NCBI RefSeq assembly: GCF_025403375.1
Contig: NZ_JAMPTM010000009.1
Location: forward strand, 1 to 64,000
Direction: 5' to 3'
DNA from: Frankia gtarii
GTDB lineage: Bacteria; Actinomycetota; Actinomycetes; Frankiales; Frankiaceae
Length of the DNA: 64,000 bases
Made by a program: the position numbers and the translations under genes. The notes beneath the pieces were generated by a model. The model was not told the DNA's origin, did no database searches, and was given only the letters and a program-made list of their open reading frames with translations. Positions 44,481 to 52,179 of this stretch are shown here, one piece after another; the first letter of the stretch is position 1, and the number at the start of each line of letters is the position of its first letter.

Positions 44481-45080
44481 CTAGGGTTCGGTGAATCCGG
44501 TCAGCGCGACGACCGAGGCCACGATCGCCTCGGCGTCAGCCGCAGGCCGCGGGTCATCGCCGCCCCCCCACATCAGTGCGCCGCCGAGCAGAAACGCGAA
44601 CGCCAGCCGATCGGGGATCGCGGCGGGCCGCCCCGCCCGGTCCGCGCCGCGGCGCATCGCGGCGCACACAACCTGGAATCGGCGGCCCATGAGCCGTTCG
44701 TGCACGGCCGCCACGATGTCGGGAATCGCGTCGCGATCGAGGTAGAGACGCTGGCCGGCACGCCCGCGGCTGCCCCCCAGGACCTGCAGGTACTCGCGCA
44801 GGATTCGCAGCAGCTCGTCGTGCAACGAGCCGAGATCGACGTCGACGACCTCGGGGGTGGTGCTGAGGATGGCATCGGTGAGCAGAGCGGAACGGTCCGC
44901 CCAACGCCGGTAGAGCGCGGGTCGTCCCGCGCCGGCGGCACTCGATACCGTCTCGAAGTTGAAGCCGCTCCAGCCATGCTCGGCGTAGACGTCGACCGCG
45001 ATCTCAAGAACCCGCAGCCGCAGACCCTCGTCTCGGGGCCGCCCACCGCCGCGGCGACGGGCAGCCGACTCCTCGATCAT
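44481..45080 (-). CDS. TetR-family transcriptional regulator
   Basis: 199 residues. The N-terminal helix-turn-helix reads VDVYAEHGWSGFNFETVSSA then AGAGRPALYRRWADRSALL; the rest is a helical effector domain. It sits between the lyase gene (45120-45962) and the amidohydrolase, all on the minus strand. A 25-bp perfect palindrome is found before the first gene of this unit and is its most likely operator. Confidence 0.87.
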   Translation of the reverse strand: MIEESAARRRGGGRPRDEGLRLRVLEIAVDVYAEHGWSGFNFETVSSAAGAGRPALYRRWADRSALLTDAILSTTPEVVDVDLGSLHDELLRILREYLQVLGGSRGRAGQRLYLDRDAIPDIVAAVHERLMGRRFQVVCAAMRRGADRAGRPAAIPDRLAFAFLLGGALMWGGGDDPRPAADAEAIVASVVALTGFTEP

Positions 45081-45119
45081 GCCCGTCGCCGGCCCACGCC
45101 GACTGCCCCGGGCCCCGGG

Positions 45120-45962
45120 TCAGTCCAGAAGCCCATAATTGCGCGCCTTTTCCCGCGCCGGCCCGATGCCGAGGAAGGCGTCGAGATCCACCACCGAGCC
45201 GAGTTCCTTTTCGATGCTGGTCGTCGAGCCTTCGCGGGCGAGGACCTCGAGCGCGGCCCGGATGCCATTGATTGCCGCCTGGTGCGCGAGTGCGTAGTAG
45301 AGCACCACGTCGGCGCCCTCGGCACCATGATCGGCCGCGCTGCGCGTCGGGAGATCGACCGTGAAGATCGGCACCCGGGCCTCGGCGCGCAGCCGCGACT
45401 GGTTCTCGGCATCGAGGTAGCCCGCGACGAACACGCCGTCGGCCCCCGCCTCCTGGTAGGCCAGCACCCGGTCGACCGCCGCGGCCGGCCCCTCGGTCAG
45501 GAACGAGTCGGTCCGCCCAATGATCATAAAATTGGTGGAGTCCCGGGCGTCAACCGCCGCCTTGATCTTGTCCACCGCCTGGCCGACGGGAAGGATGTGG
45601 GACTTGCCGATGAGGTGCTTGCCGAAGACGTGGTCCTCGATGTGGGTCGCCGCCGCCCCCGCCCGCTCGAGCACCTGCACGGACCGCGCGACGTGCAGTG
45701 GGTTGCCCCAGCCGCCCTCGCCGTCCACGATGATCGGCACACCGGCCACCGGGGCGAGCCGGCGCACCTGATCCGCCATGTCCTCCAGGCCGATATAGCC
45801 GATGTCGGGGACGCCGTACTTGGCCGCCCCGGTGGCGTAACTGCCAATGTAGGCGGCGTGGAAGCCCAGGTCGCGGACCAGGAGGGCGGAGATCCCGTCA
45901 TAGATCGACGGCACGACGAGCGGCCTGTGTTCGTCGATCGCCTGCTTGAGCGTGCGCGCCAT
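45120..45962 (-). CDS. Isocitrate lyase/PEP mutase-family protein lacking the lyase cysteine
   Basis: 280-residue TIM barrel. Family landmarks: VPSIYDGISALLVRDLGFHAAYIG, VPIIVDGEGGWGNPLHVA, ATHIEDHVFGKHLIGKSHILP, FMIIGRTDSF. In isocitrate and methylisocitrate lyases the gating loop carries KRCGH or KKCGH; here it is GKHLIGKSH, without the catalytic cysteine. The metal-binding DAD motif reads DGE. It is therefore not a classical lyase; oxaloacetate decarboxylase-like or hydroxy-acid cleavage chemistry is more likely. It heads the unit with TetR and the amidohydrolase, behind a 25-bp palindrome. Confidence 0.87.
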   Translation of the reverse strand: MARTLKQAIDEHRPLVVPSIYDGISALLVRDLGFHAAYIGSYATGAAKYGVPDIGYIGLEDMADQVRRLAPVAGVPIIVDGEGGWGNPLHVARSVQVLERAGAAATHIEDHVFGKHLIGKSHILPVGQAVDKIKAAVDARDSTNFMIIGRTDSFLTEGPAAAVDRVLAYQEAGADGVFVAGYLDAENQSRLRAEARVPIFTVDLPTRSAADHGAEGADVVLYYALAHQAAINGIRAALEVLAREGSTTSIEKELGSVVDLDAFLGIGPAREKARNYGLLD

Positions 45963-46063
45963 CGCGACGTCCTTTCGTCAGGCTCCCTGGACGGGACCGG
46001 CCGGACCGGCGCGCGGTCGCAGCGGCGAGGTGGTTCCCCACGCCCGTGCCCGTCAGTCCGTCA

Positions 46064-46088
46064 GTATCGAACGATTATCGTTCGATAC
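46064..46088. promoter_or_regulatory. 25-bp perfect palindrome, predicted TetR operator
   Basis: Arms GTATCGAACGA and TCGTTCGATAC (11 bases each) around TTA, 102 bases before the lyase start. Length and symmetry match operators of TetR dimers, and a TetR gene follows in the same unit. Confidence 0.7.
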
Positions 46089-46091
46089 ACG

Positions 46092-46304
46092 CTACCCCTT
46101 CGGGGGGCCGAACGGGGCGAGGGTTCTTCCTTCCGTCGGGTCGACGCGACTCAGCATGGCGGTCGTGGCATGCCCGAGGGCGCCGAGGTCGATGCCGGCG
46201 TCGGCAGCGACCGCAGCCAGGATGTCCGCGTCCTTGCGCAGCAGACCCATCGCCGGGAAGGCGAGGTTCTCAGCTGGTCCGCACGAGTCGGCGACACCGT
46301 GCAT
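46092..46304 (-). pseudogene. 3-hydroxyisobutyrate dehydrogenase-like C-terminal remnant
   Basis: About 70 codons, ending at a TAG at 46092. The part AFPAMGLLRKDADILAAVAA, followed by DAGIDLGALGHATTAMLSR, matches the C-terminal helical domain of beta-hydroxyacid dehydrogenases (LLRKDxxLAxxxAxxxGxxLPL). No N-terminal Rossmann domain or catalytic lysine region is found upstream, where the sucrase/ferredoxin-like gene ends. I read it as a 3' fragment left after a deletion. Confidence 0.45.
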
Positions 46305-46323
46305 CGCATCGAGAGAATGATCT

Positions 46324-47250
46324 TCATCCGAAGGCCACGACCTCCCATTGCGATTCGTTCTTGGCTGCGGACTCGAGCGGCGTGCCACAGGACCGCACCA
46401 CCGGCGCCGACCAATGGATCTTGAGTTCGACCTCGTGGGCAATGCCGGGAGCCTCGATCCGGACGCCGATCCGGTCGCCGTCACGCGCCACCACAGAGCC
46501 TGACCGGGGCGCGTCCAGCCAGGCCCAGCCGTGCCTGAGCAACGCCTCTCGATCTGCGACCTGAAGCTCCGGCCCGTCGAGTCCGAAGCAACCTCGGTAG
46601 TGTCGCGCCGCCTCGTCGAGCGGTGCGGTCCGCGCCACGATGGCGGTGAGACTCTCCTCATCGAGATAGGCCCAGCTGGTTCCCTCCGGCAATATGAGCG
46701 CGGTCGGCGCGAAGCGATGCCCGCCCGTGTGGCTGGTTCGCCGGAACCGAACGCCGGGAATTGTCGGAAGCTTGTTGAACATCGCCGCGCCCAAGGAACC
46801 GCAACACCGATCGCGACTGCCATGGGTACAGACCAGTACCTCCCGATCGGCGGTGCCGGCGTCCACGGGCTCGAAGCCGGAGAATGCCCCTGGCGGGCGC
46901 CGGTACAATCGCACGTCACCGGTTTCCCAAAGCACTTCCGTGGAATCCACGGGTCCTGGTCCGGTAGAGTTGGTGCCGGACGCAGAGTCGGTGCCGGATT
47001 CGGATGCCCTGGGACTTCCGCCGGTCGCGGGGACGGGCACGATCGCCTGCAGCCGCCAGCGGCCGCCGTATGCGGCCTGGGCCCGGTGGTGCCGCCGGGT
47101 CAGCGCCGGGATCGCTCCGACATCGCGGGGCCACGGCAGCGGCCACTCGGCGAGCACGATTCCGTCGTAGGTGCCCGCCGTGCCGGCCGGTTCGACCGCC
47201 TGATGGCGGGCCGAGGCCGAACAGCGCATCCCGCCTGGAGTGTCCCTCAT
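46324..47250 (-). CDS. Sucrase/ferredoxin-like family protein
   Basis: About 308 residues. The C-terminal half is a thioredoxin-fold [2Fe-2S]-type domain: VLVCTHGSRDRCCGSLGAAM carries the cysteines, followed by VRFRRTSHTGGHRFAPTALILPEG. The first half reads like the family N-terminus (DGIVLAEWPLPWPRDVGAIP). ATG 47250 is the likely start; ATG 47229 is possible, and the open frame upstream includes a repeat and is not coding. Function unknown; electron transfer or redox sensing is inference. A linker with Ser/Thr/Gly-rich sequence divides the halves. Confidence 0.8.
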   Translation of the reverse strand: MRDTPGGMRCSASARHQAVEPAGTAGTYDGIVLAEWPLPWPRDVGAIPALTRRHHRAQAAYGGRWRLQAIVPVPATGGSPRASESGTDSASGTNSTGPGPVDSTEVLWETGDVRLYRRPPGAFSGFEPVDAGTADREVLVCTHGSRDRCCGSLGAAMFNKLPTIPGVRFRRTSHTGGHRFAPTALILPEGTSWAYLDEESLTAIVARTAPLDEAARHYRGCFGLDGPELQVADREALLRHGWAWLDAPRSGSVVARDGDRIGVRIEAPGIAHEVELKIHWSAPVVRSCGTPLESAAKNESQWEVVAFG

Positions 47251-47340
47251 CCTGGTCCACCGTCCTGGCCGGTGTCTGCCGTACGAAGGCGGCCGGCCCC
47301 GGTCGAGGTTTCGCCGCGGCGGCGGGCTGCCAGACCGCAA

Positions 47341-47388
47341 TCTGCCTCGTCGGCGGTCTGCCTCGTCGGCGGTCTGCCTCGTCGGCGG
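47341..47388. repeat. Three tandem 16-bp repeats
   Basis: Three perfect copies of a 16-base unit (47341-47356, 47357-47372, 47373-47388), between the ALDH end and the start of the sucrase/ferredoxin-like gene, about 90 bases upstream of the latter. It could be slippage or a set of protein-binding sites. Confidence 0.85.
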
Positions 47389-47413
47389 TCTGGCCGCTGC
47401 GCCTCGGCGCTGG

Positions 47414-48904
47414 TCAGTAATCGATCGACGTGGGTTCGGCTGCGAGCAGGACCGTCTTGCTCTCCAGGTAGGGCAGCAGACCGGCGCGCCCGCCCTCCCT
47501 GCCGACGCCAGACTGTTTGAAGCCGCCGAACCCGACCTCGAAATTGTAGATGGCGGCATTGTGGCCCACCGTTCCCGCACGGAATCGCCGGGCGACGGCC
47601 AACGCCCGGTCGGCGTCACTGGTGAACACCACCGCGTTGAGCCCGAAAGGCGTGTCGTTCGCTATCTGGATGGCGTGCTCCTCGTTATCGGCCGGGATGA
47701 CGCTGAGCACCGGCCCGAAGATCTCCTCACGCGCGATCGTCGACGAGTTGTCGACGTCGGCGAACACTGTGGGCTCGATGTAGAAGCCACGCGGCAGGTG
47801 GGCGGGCCGGCCTCCGCCGGTGACGAGTCGGGCCCCCTCCTCGAGGCCCTTCGAGATGTAGTGCTCGACGCGGTCACGCTGGCGACGCATGGCCAGCGGC
47901 CCCATCTCGGTCGCGGGGTCGAACGGGTCGCCGACCCGGATCTTCGAGAGTTTGTCGCCGAGCAGCTCGACGAACTCGTCGTGGCGGTGCCGGCTCACGA
48001 TGATGCGGGTGAGGGAGGCGCACGTCTGGCCGGACATGCGTCGCGACGAGATCGACAGCGAGGCGGCGGCGGCCTCGAGATCGTAGTCGTCGAGGATGAC
48101 ACCGGGAGACTTGCCGCCGAGCTCGAGGGTGTAGCGGGCGATGCGATCTCCGCACAGCGAGGCGATCCGGCGACCGGCCGCGACGGAACCGGTAAAAGCG
48201 ACCTTGTCCACGCGCGGGTCGGTGACGAGCCGTTCGGAGACCTCCCGGTCCGCGGTGACGCAGTTGAGGACGCCGGCAGGCAGCCCGATCTGCTCGGCTA
48301 TCTCGGCCAGGACGTACATCGCGCTCGGTGCCTCCGGAGAGGACTTGAGGACGACCGTGCAGCCCGCCAGAAGCGCCGGAGCGACCTTGAAGGCCGCCGC
48401 CGACACCGGGGCGTTCCAGGGGATGATCGCGGCCACGACACCGACGGGTTCGCGGACCAGCAGCGCGACCTCCGCGCCGGCCGACGGCGCGTGTTGTTCG
48501 ATGAACGAGAACTCCCCGGCCAGCTTCGCGTAGTAGTCGTATGTGTTGCCGGCACCGGGACCGCCGTACTTCGCAAACGAATGCAGCACGCCGACTTCGC
48601 TGGTATGCCCGAGCGCGATATCCGAAGCGCGGTCCCGCAGGCCCTGGGCCAGCGCGGCCAGGTACTGCCCGCGTTCGGCCGGGCTCATCCGCGGCCACGG
48701 ACCCTCATCGAAGGCCACGCGTGCCGCCGCGACCGCGGCGTCCATGTCGTCGGCGCCCGCCATCGCGACCCGAAGGAAGATCTCCTCGGTCGCGGGCTGG
48801 ATGACCTCGAACATCTCCTTCGTCGAGGGCTCGACCCATTCGCCGCCGATGTAGAAACGGTCCGGAGATCGCAGCGCGATGTTCACGTCACGAGTCAGCT
48901 CCAT
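47414..48904 (-). CDS. NAD(P)-dependent aldehyde dehydrogenase
   Basis: 496 residues, starting MELTRDVNIALRSPDRFYIGGEWV. Motifs: AAIIPWNAPVSAAAFKVAPAL, FTGSVAAGRRIASL, LELGGKSPGVIL (Glu), SGQTCASLTRIIV (Cys) and EEIFGPVLSVIPAD. Complete and normal for the family. Near the N-terminus RSPDRFYIGGEWV identifies the betaine/aromatic-aldehyde group of actinobacterial ALDHs. It follows the SnoaL-like gene with a 29-base gap. Substrate unknown. Confidence 0.92.
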   Translation of the reverse strand: MELTRDVNIALRSPDRFYIGGEWVEPSTKEMFEVIQPATEEIFLRVAMAGADDMDAAVAAARVAFDEGPWPRMSPAERGQYLAALAQGLRDRASDIALGHTSEVGVLHSFAKYGGPGAGNTYDYYAKLAGEFSFIEQHAPSAGAEVALLVREPVGVVAAIIPWNAPVSAAAFKVAPALLAGCTVVLKSSPEAPSAMYVLAEIAEQIGLPAGVLNCVTADREVSERLVTDPRVDKVAFTGSVAAGRRIASLCGDRIARYTLELGGKSPGVILDDYDLEAAAASLSISSRRMSGQTCASLTRIIVSRHRHDEFVELLGDKLSKIRVGDPFDPATEMGPLAMRRQRDRVEHYISKGLEEGARLVTGGGRPAHLPRGFYIEPTVFADVDNSSTIAREEIFGPVLSVIPADNEEHAIQIANDTPFGLNAVVFTSDADRALAVARRFRAGTVGHNAAIYNFEVGFGGFKQSGVGREGGRAGLLPYLESKTVLLAAEPTSIDY

Positions 48905-48933
48905 GATGGTCTCCTGCTCACCTTCGATGGTTG

Positions 48934-49497
48934 TCAGACGTTTTCGTGATGGTCAGGCTCGCGGACTTCCCCGTGGAACCGCTGCCAGGTCGGAAATGAT
49001 TCGGGGAGGGACCGCTCCGTGGAGTCGGCCGCCCCGGGAACAATCTGGGCCGTAGCTGTCTGGGACGGAAACTGCCGGTACCAGCGATGAACTCGCCGCC
49101 GCACGAAGAGCCATGCGCCGTCGCGGGCTTCGTAGTCATCCCAGTACTGCAGCATGCCGACCTGCCAGGAGGTTCCGCCGAGCGGCTGGACCTCCTCGTG
49201 GCAATAGACCACCCCCGTTGCGTGGGTGTCGTCGATGAAGTCCACGGTATGATTGCCGATGAAATGGATTGTTGCGCCGCAGGTCGCGAGCATCGCCGAG
49301 AACGACTGGCGGAGCGCAGCGCGTCCGGTCATGTTCCGCCCGACCCGTACCTCGGGGATGAACAGGCGTCCGATGCCCTCGATGTCGCGGGAGTCCACCG
49401 CGAGCGCGTATCGATGACAGAGCTGCTGGATAGCGATCACGGCGGTCATGTCGCCCACGGCGGGTCGATCAGCGGCTTCCACACCCACCCCTGTCAA
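48934..49497 (-). CDS. SnoaL-like (NTF2-fold) protein
   Basis: Up to 187 residues. The cone-fold domain begins at IAIQQLCHRYALAVDSRDIEGIGRLF and ends with ARDGAWLFVRRRVHRWYRQ. Such proteins are small hydratases, isomerases or dehydratases, or ring-hydroxylating-dioxygenase beta-like proteins. The widest start is a TTG at 49497 overlapping the epoxide-hydrolase stop; ATG 49449, nearer the domain, is equally possible. It is an intact homologue of the kind of protein lost at 42613-42878, placed in the same way before an ALDH gene. Confidence 0.8.
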   Translation of the reverse strand: MTGVGVEAADRPAVGDMTAVIAIQQLCHRYALAVDSRDIEGIGRLFIPEVRVGRNMTGRAALRQSFSAMLATCGATIHFIGNHTVDFIDDTHATGVVYCHEEVQPLGGTSWQVGMLQYWDDYEARDGAWLFVRRRVHRWYRQFPSQTATAQIVPGAADSTERSLPESFPTWQRFHGEVREPDHHENV

Positions 49498-50675
49498 CGC
49501 ATCAGCCGGAAGCAGTTACGCAGCTCACCGACGAAGAGCTCGGGTTGCTCGAACGCGGCGAAGTGCCCACCACGGTCAACCTCGTTCCAGTAACGAAGGT
49601 CGGTGTACACCTCGGCCGCCCAGCTCCGTGGCGGCCGGGTCAGTTCCTTGGGGAAGATCGTGGCTCCGGTCGGGACGTCGATCCGGGTGCTGAAGCCGGC
49701 GGGCTGGGCTTCCCAGTAGAGCCGGGCGGAGGACGTGGCAGTGGCGGTCAGCCAGTACACGGTTATGTTGTCCAGAATCCGGTCGATCCCGAACGGGCCG
49801 ATGGGGTCGTCCGCGCAGTCGGACCAGGCCTTGAACTTCTCGAGGATCCACGCACACTGGCCGACGGGCGAGTCGGTCAGACCGTAGCCCAGCGTCTGCG
49901 GCCGGGTGCGTTGTTGGTGCACGTACCCGAGTTCCCACCTGGCGTGGTGCGCCTGCCTCTCCTGATACGCGGCGAGGCTGGCACGCTGCTGTGCCGTGAA
50001 GCCGGACTGGTCGGCGGGTGGGCTGACGGACACGAGGTTCAGATGGATGCCCGCGAGGTGCCGCGGATAGCGCAGCGCAAGGTGGTTCGTGACGCTCGCT
50101 CCCCAGTCGCCGCCCTGTGCCGCGAACCGGTCGTAGCCGAGTCGAGCCATCAGGGCGGCCCAGGCGTCGGCGATGCGCTCGCGATTCCAACCGGGGCGCT
50201 CGGGCTTGCCACTGAAACCGAATCCGGGGAGGGAGGGGATGACCAGGTGAAAGGCGTCCCGCGGGTCGCCGCCGTAAGCGGCGGGATCGGTGAGCGGCCC
50301 GATGACGTCGAGGAACTCGACGATCGAGCCCGGCCAGCCGTGCGTGAGGACGAGCGGGAGGGCATCCGGCTCCGGTGAGCGTACGTGCAGAAAATGGACG
50401 TCGACGTCGTCGATCCGGATGCGGAACTGAGGGAAGGAGTTGAGCCGCTTCTCGCAGGCCCGCCACGAGTACTCAGCCGACCAGTAGCGGCACAGCTCCC
50501 GCAGGTATTCAAGCGGGACACCCTGCGACCAGTCGGAGACCGTTTCCGCCTCGGGCCAGCGGGTGCGAACGAGCCGTTCGCGCAGATCGGTCAGCGTGTC
50601 GTCGGGAACGGCCACGTGGAAGGGCACGATCTCACCGCTCAGGGCGGGGGCTCTCGACGGGACGAGGCCGTTCAT
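49494..50675 (-). CDS. Epoxide hydrolase (EphA-like, with EPHX N-terminal domain)
   Basis: 393 residues from ATG 50675, which has a GGGAGG site and overlaps the FAD-enzyme stop (ATGA). The N-terminal epoxide-hydrolase segment (about 15-120) includes DTLTDLRERLVRTRWPEAE. Alpha/beta-hydrolase motifs: HGWPGSIVEFLDVI (oxyanion), AAQGGDWGASVTNHLAL with the nucleophilic aspartate, and VDRGGHFAAFEQPELF with the catalytic histidine. It opens an epoxide to a diol. An FAD hydroxylase gene is directly upstream, so epoxidation followed by hydrolysis is a likely sequence. Confidence 0.92.
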   Translation of the reverse strand: MNGLVPSRAPALSGEIVPFHVAVPDDTLTDLRERLVRTRWPEAETVSDWSQGVPLEYLRELCRYWSAEYSWRACEKRLNSFPQFRIRIDDVDVHFLHVRSPEPDALPLVLTHGWPGSIVEFLDVIGPLTDPAAYGGDPRDAFHLVIPSLPGFGFSGKPERPGWNRERIADAWAALMARLGYDRFAAQGGDWGASVTNHLALRYPRHLAGIHLNLVSVSPPADQSGFTAQQRASLAAYQERQAHHARWELGYVHQQRTRPQTLGYGLTDSPVGQCAWILEKFKAWSDCADDPIGPFGIDRILDNITVYWLTATATSSARLYWEAQPAGFSTRIDVPTGATIFPKELTRPPRSWAAEVYTDLRYWNEVDRGGHFAAFEQPELFVGELRNCFRLMR

Positions 50676-52057
50676 GCCGCCGCCTCCCACGGTGGACGGG
50701 TGGGGTCGGTGAAGCGTGGGCGGCGGCCGGCGGCCCGCCAGGCCTCCACCTTGGCCACGAAGTCGGGCTCGAAGAGCCGGCTCCGGTCGTAGATGTGTGT
50801 CGAGAGCAGCAGTGCCTCGCTGACCTCGAGGTCCTCGGTCGCGACCTGCGAGAGCGTGTCCAGGTAGCGGCCGCGCTCGAGGAGCTCCGGGGTGGGGGGC
50901 GGACGCTGGCCGACCGTGTCCGGGAAGCGCAGGTCGTAGCCGATCGCCAGTTCCCAGGGGAAGACGTTGTTCGTGGCCTGGCGGGCGAAGAAGTCACGCG
51001 GCACCTTGGCGAGGTCACCGTCGGCATCGACGATCGTCTGGCCGAGTGTGACCGCGCCGAGGCAGGCGGTCGAGATCCCCTGGCCGTACATGGGGTTGGC
51101 GGCGAGGGCCGCGTCGCCGACGGCGACGAAGCCGACGGGCGGATCGGCGAGCTTCTCGTAGTGCCGCCAGCGGTTGGCCGTGGATCGCGAGGTGCGGATC
51201 GCGTTGACCTTCTCCGACTGGGACACGATCGTGTGCATCAGCGGGATCCGGCAGCCGCGCAGGAAGGCGTCGAAACCCTCCTCGTTGCCCGGCGGGTAGT
51301 CCCGTGACAGGCCGAACAGCGACACAATGTAGAGGCCGTTGTCCTGCGGATAGACGATCGCGCCCTTGGTGGCGCCGGGCGCGGGAAGTGCGGCCGCGAA
51401 GCGGACACCGTCCGGCCACACGTCGGGCACGCGGATCAGCCGACTCGCATAACCGCCGAAGGCGTTGACTACCGTGTCGGTCGGGACCTCGAATCCGGCC
51501 TCCTCCAGCCATCCGGGGGCGACGGAGCCACGTCCGGACGCGTCGACGACGAAGTCGGCATCGAGCGTCCGCGAGCCGTCGTCGGCACCGTCCAGGACTA
51601 CTCCGCAGACCCGACCGCCCGCGGCCCGCAGTCCTTGCACCCGGCCTTGTACCAGCTCCACCCGAGGTAGTGCGAAAAGGCGTCGGCGGGCCACCAGCTC
51701 GAGCAGCGGCCGGCGGACGCCGTAGCCCTTCAGGCTGGTCGGACCGCGGGCGATCGACCAGCCGTGCGGAGTCCAACCGGCTCCGTTGGCGATCTGGTCG
51801 ATGAAGACCGCTCCCTCGCGCTGGGTCTCCTCGACGAAGCCGGGGAAAAGATCATCAAGGATCTCCCGGCCGAGCTTCAGGATTCCGTGCACGTGGCTGC
51901 CCTGCGGCACGCCGCGACGTACCGCACTCTCGTCGGTGAGCTCGTCGCGTTCCACCACGGTGACCCGGGCGAAATGATCTGAGAGCACGCGCGCGGCGGT
52001 GATGCCCGCGAAACTGCTGCCGATGACGACAGCGTGATTCAGTCCAGTGGATACCAC
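50672..52057 (-). CDS. FAD-dependent oxidoreductase / aromatic hydroxylase-like
   Basis: 461 residues from GTG 52057, behind GGAG; a GTG at 52072 is in frame but lacks a ribosome site. The FAD motif is VVIGSSFAGITAARVLSDHF with VVERDEL, then DADFVVDASGRGS and VGFVAVGDAALAANPMYGQG (GD motif). It resembles para-hydroxybenzoate-hydroxylase-fold monooxygenases and geranylgeranyl-reductase-like enzymes. Its role may be epoxidation or hydroxylation of a ring, followed by the epoxide hydrolase next to it. Confidence 0.88.
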   Translation of the reverse strand: MVSTGLNHAVVIGSSFAGITAARVLSDHFARVTVVERDELTDESAVRRGVPQGSHVHGILKLGREILDDLFPGFVEETQREGAVFIDQIANGAGWTPHGWSIARGPTSLKGYGVRRPLLELVARRRLFALPRVELVQGRVQGLRAAGGRVCGVVLDGADDGSRTLDADFVVDASGRGSVAPGWLEEAGFEVPTDTVVNAFGGYASRLIRVPDVWPDGVRFAAALPAPGATKGAIVYPQDNGLYIVSLFGLSRDYPPGNEEGFDAFLRGCRIPLMHTIVSQSEKVNAIRTSRSTANRWRHYEKLADPPVGFVAVGDAALAANPMYGQGISTACLGAVTLGQTIVDADGDLAKVPRDFFARQATNNVFPWELAIGYDLRFPDTVGQRPPPTPELLERGRYLDTLSQVATEDLEVSEALLLSTHIYDRSRLFEPDFVAKVEAWRAAGRRPRFTDPTRPPWEAAA

Positions 52058-52179
52058 ACCCGCTCCTTTCACGGCAGATCGATGCTTACGACGTTCCGGT
52101 GGGTCGGTGCTCTCCTCGTGCGGATGGCCGGAGCCCCGCCGCGGCGGTCCGGCGCCGGTGAGCGAAGAGCACTTCCCTC

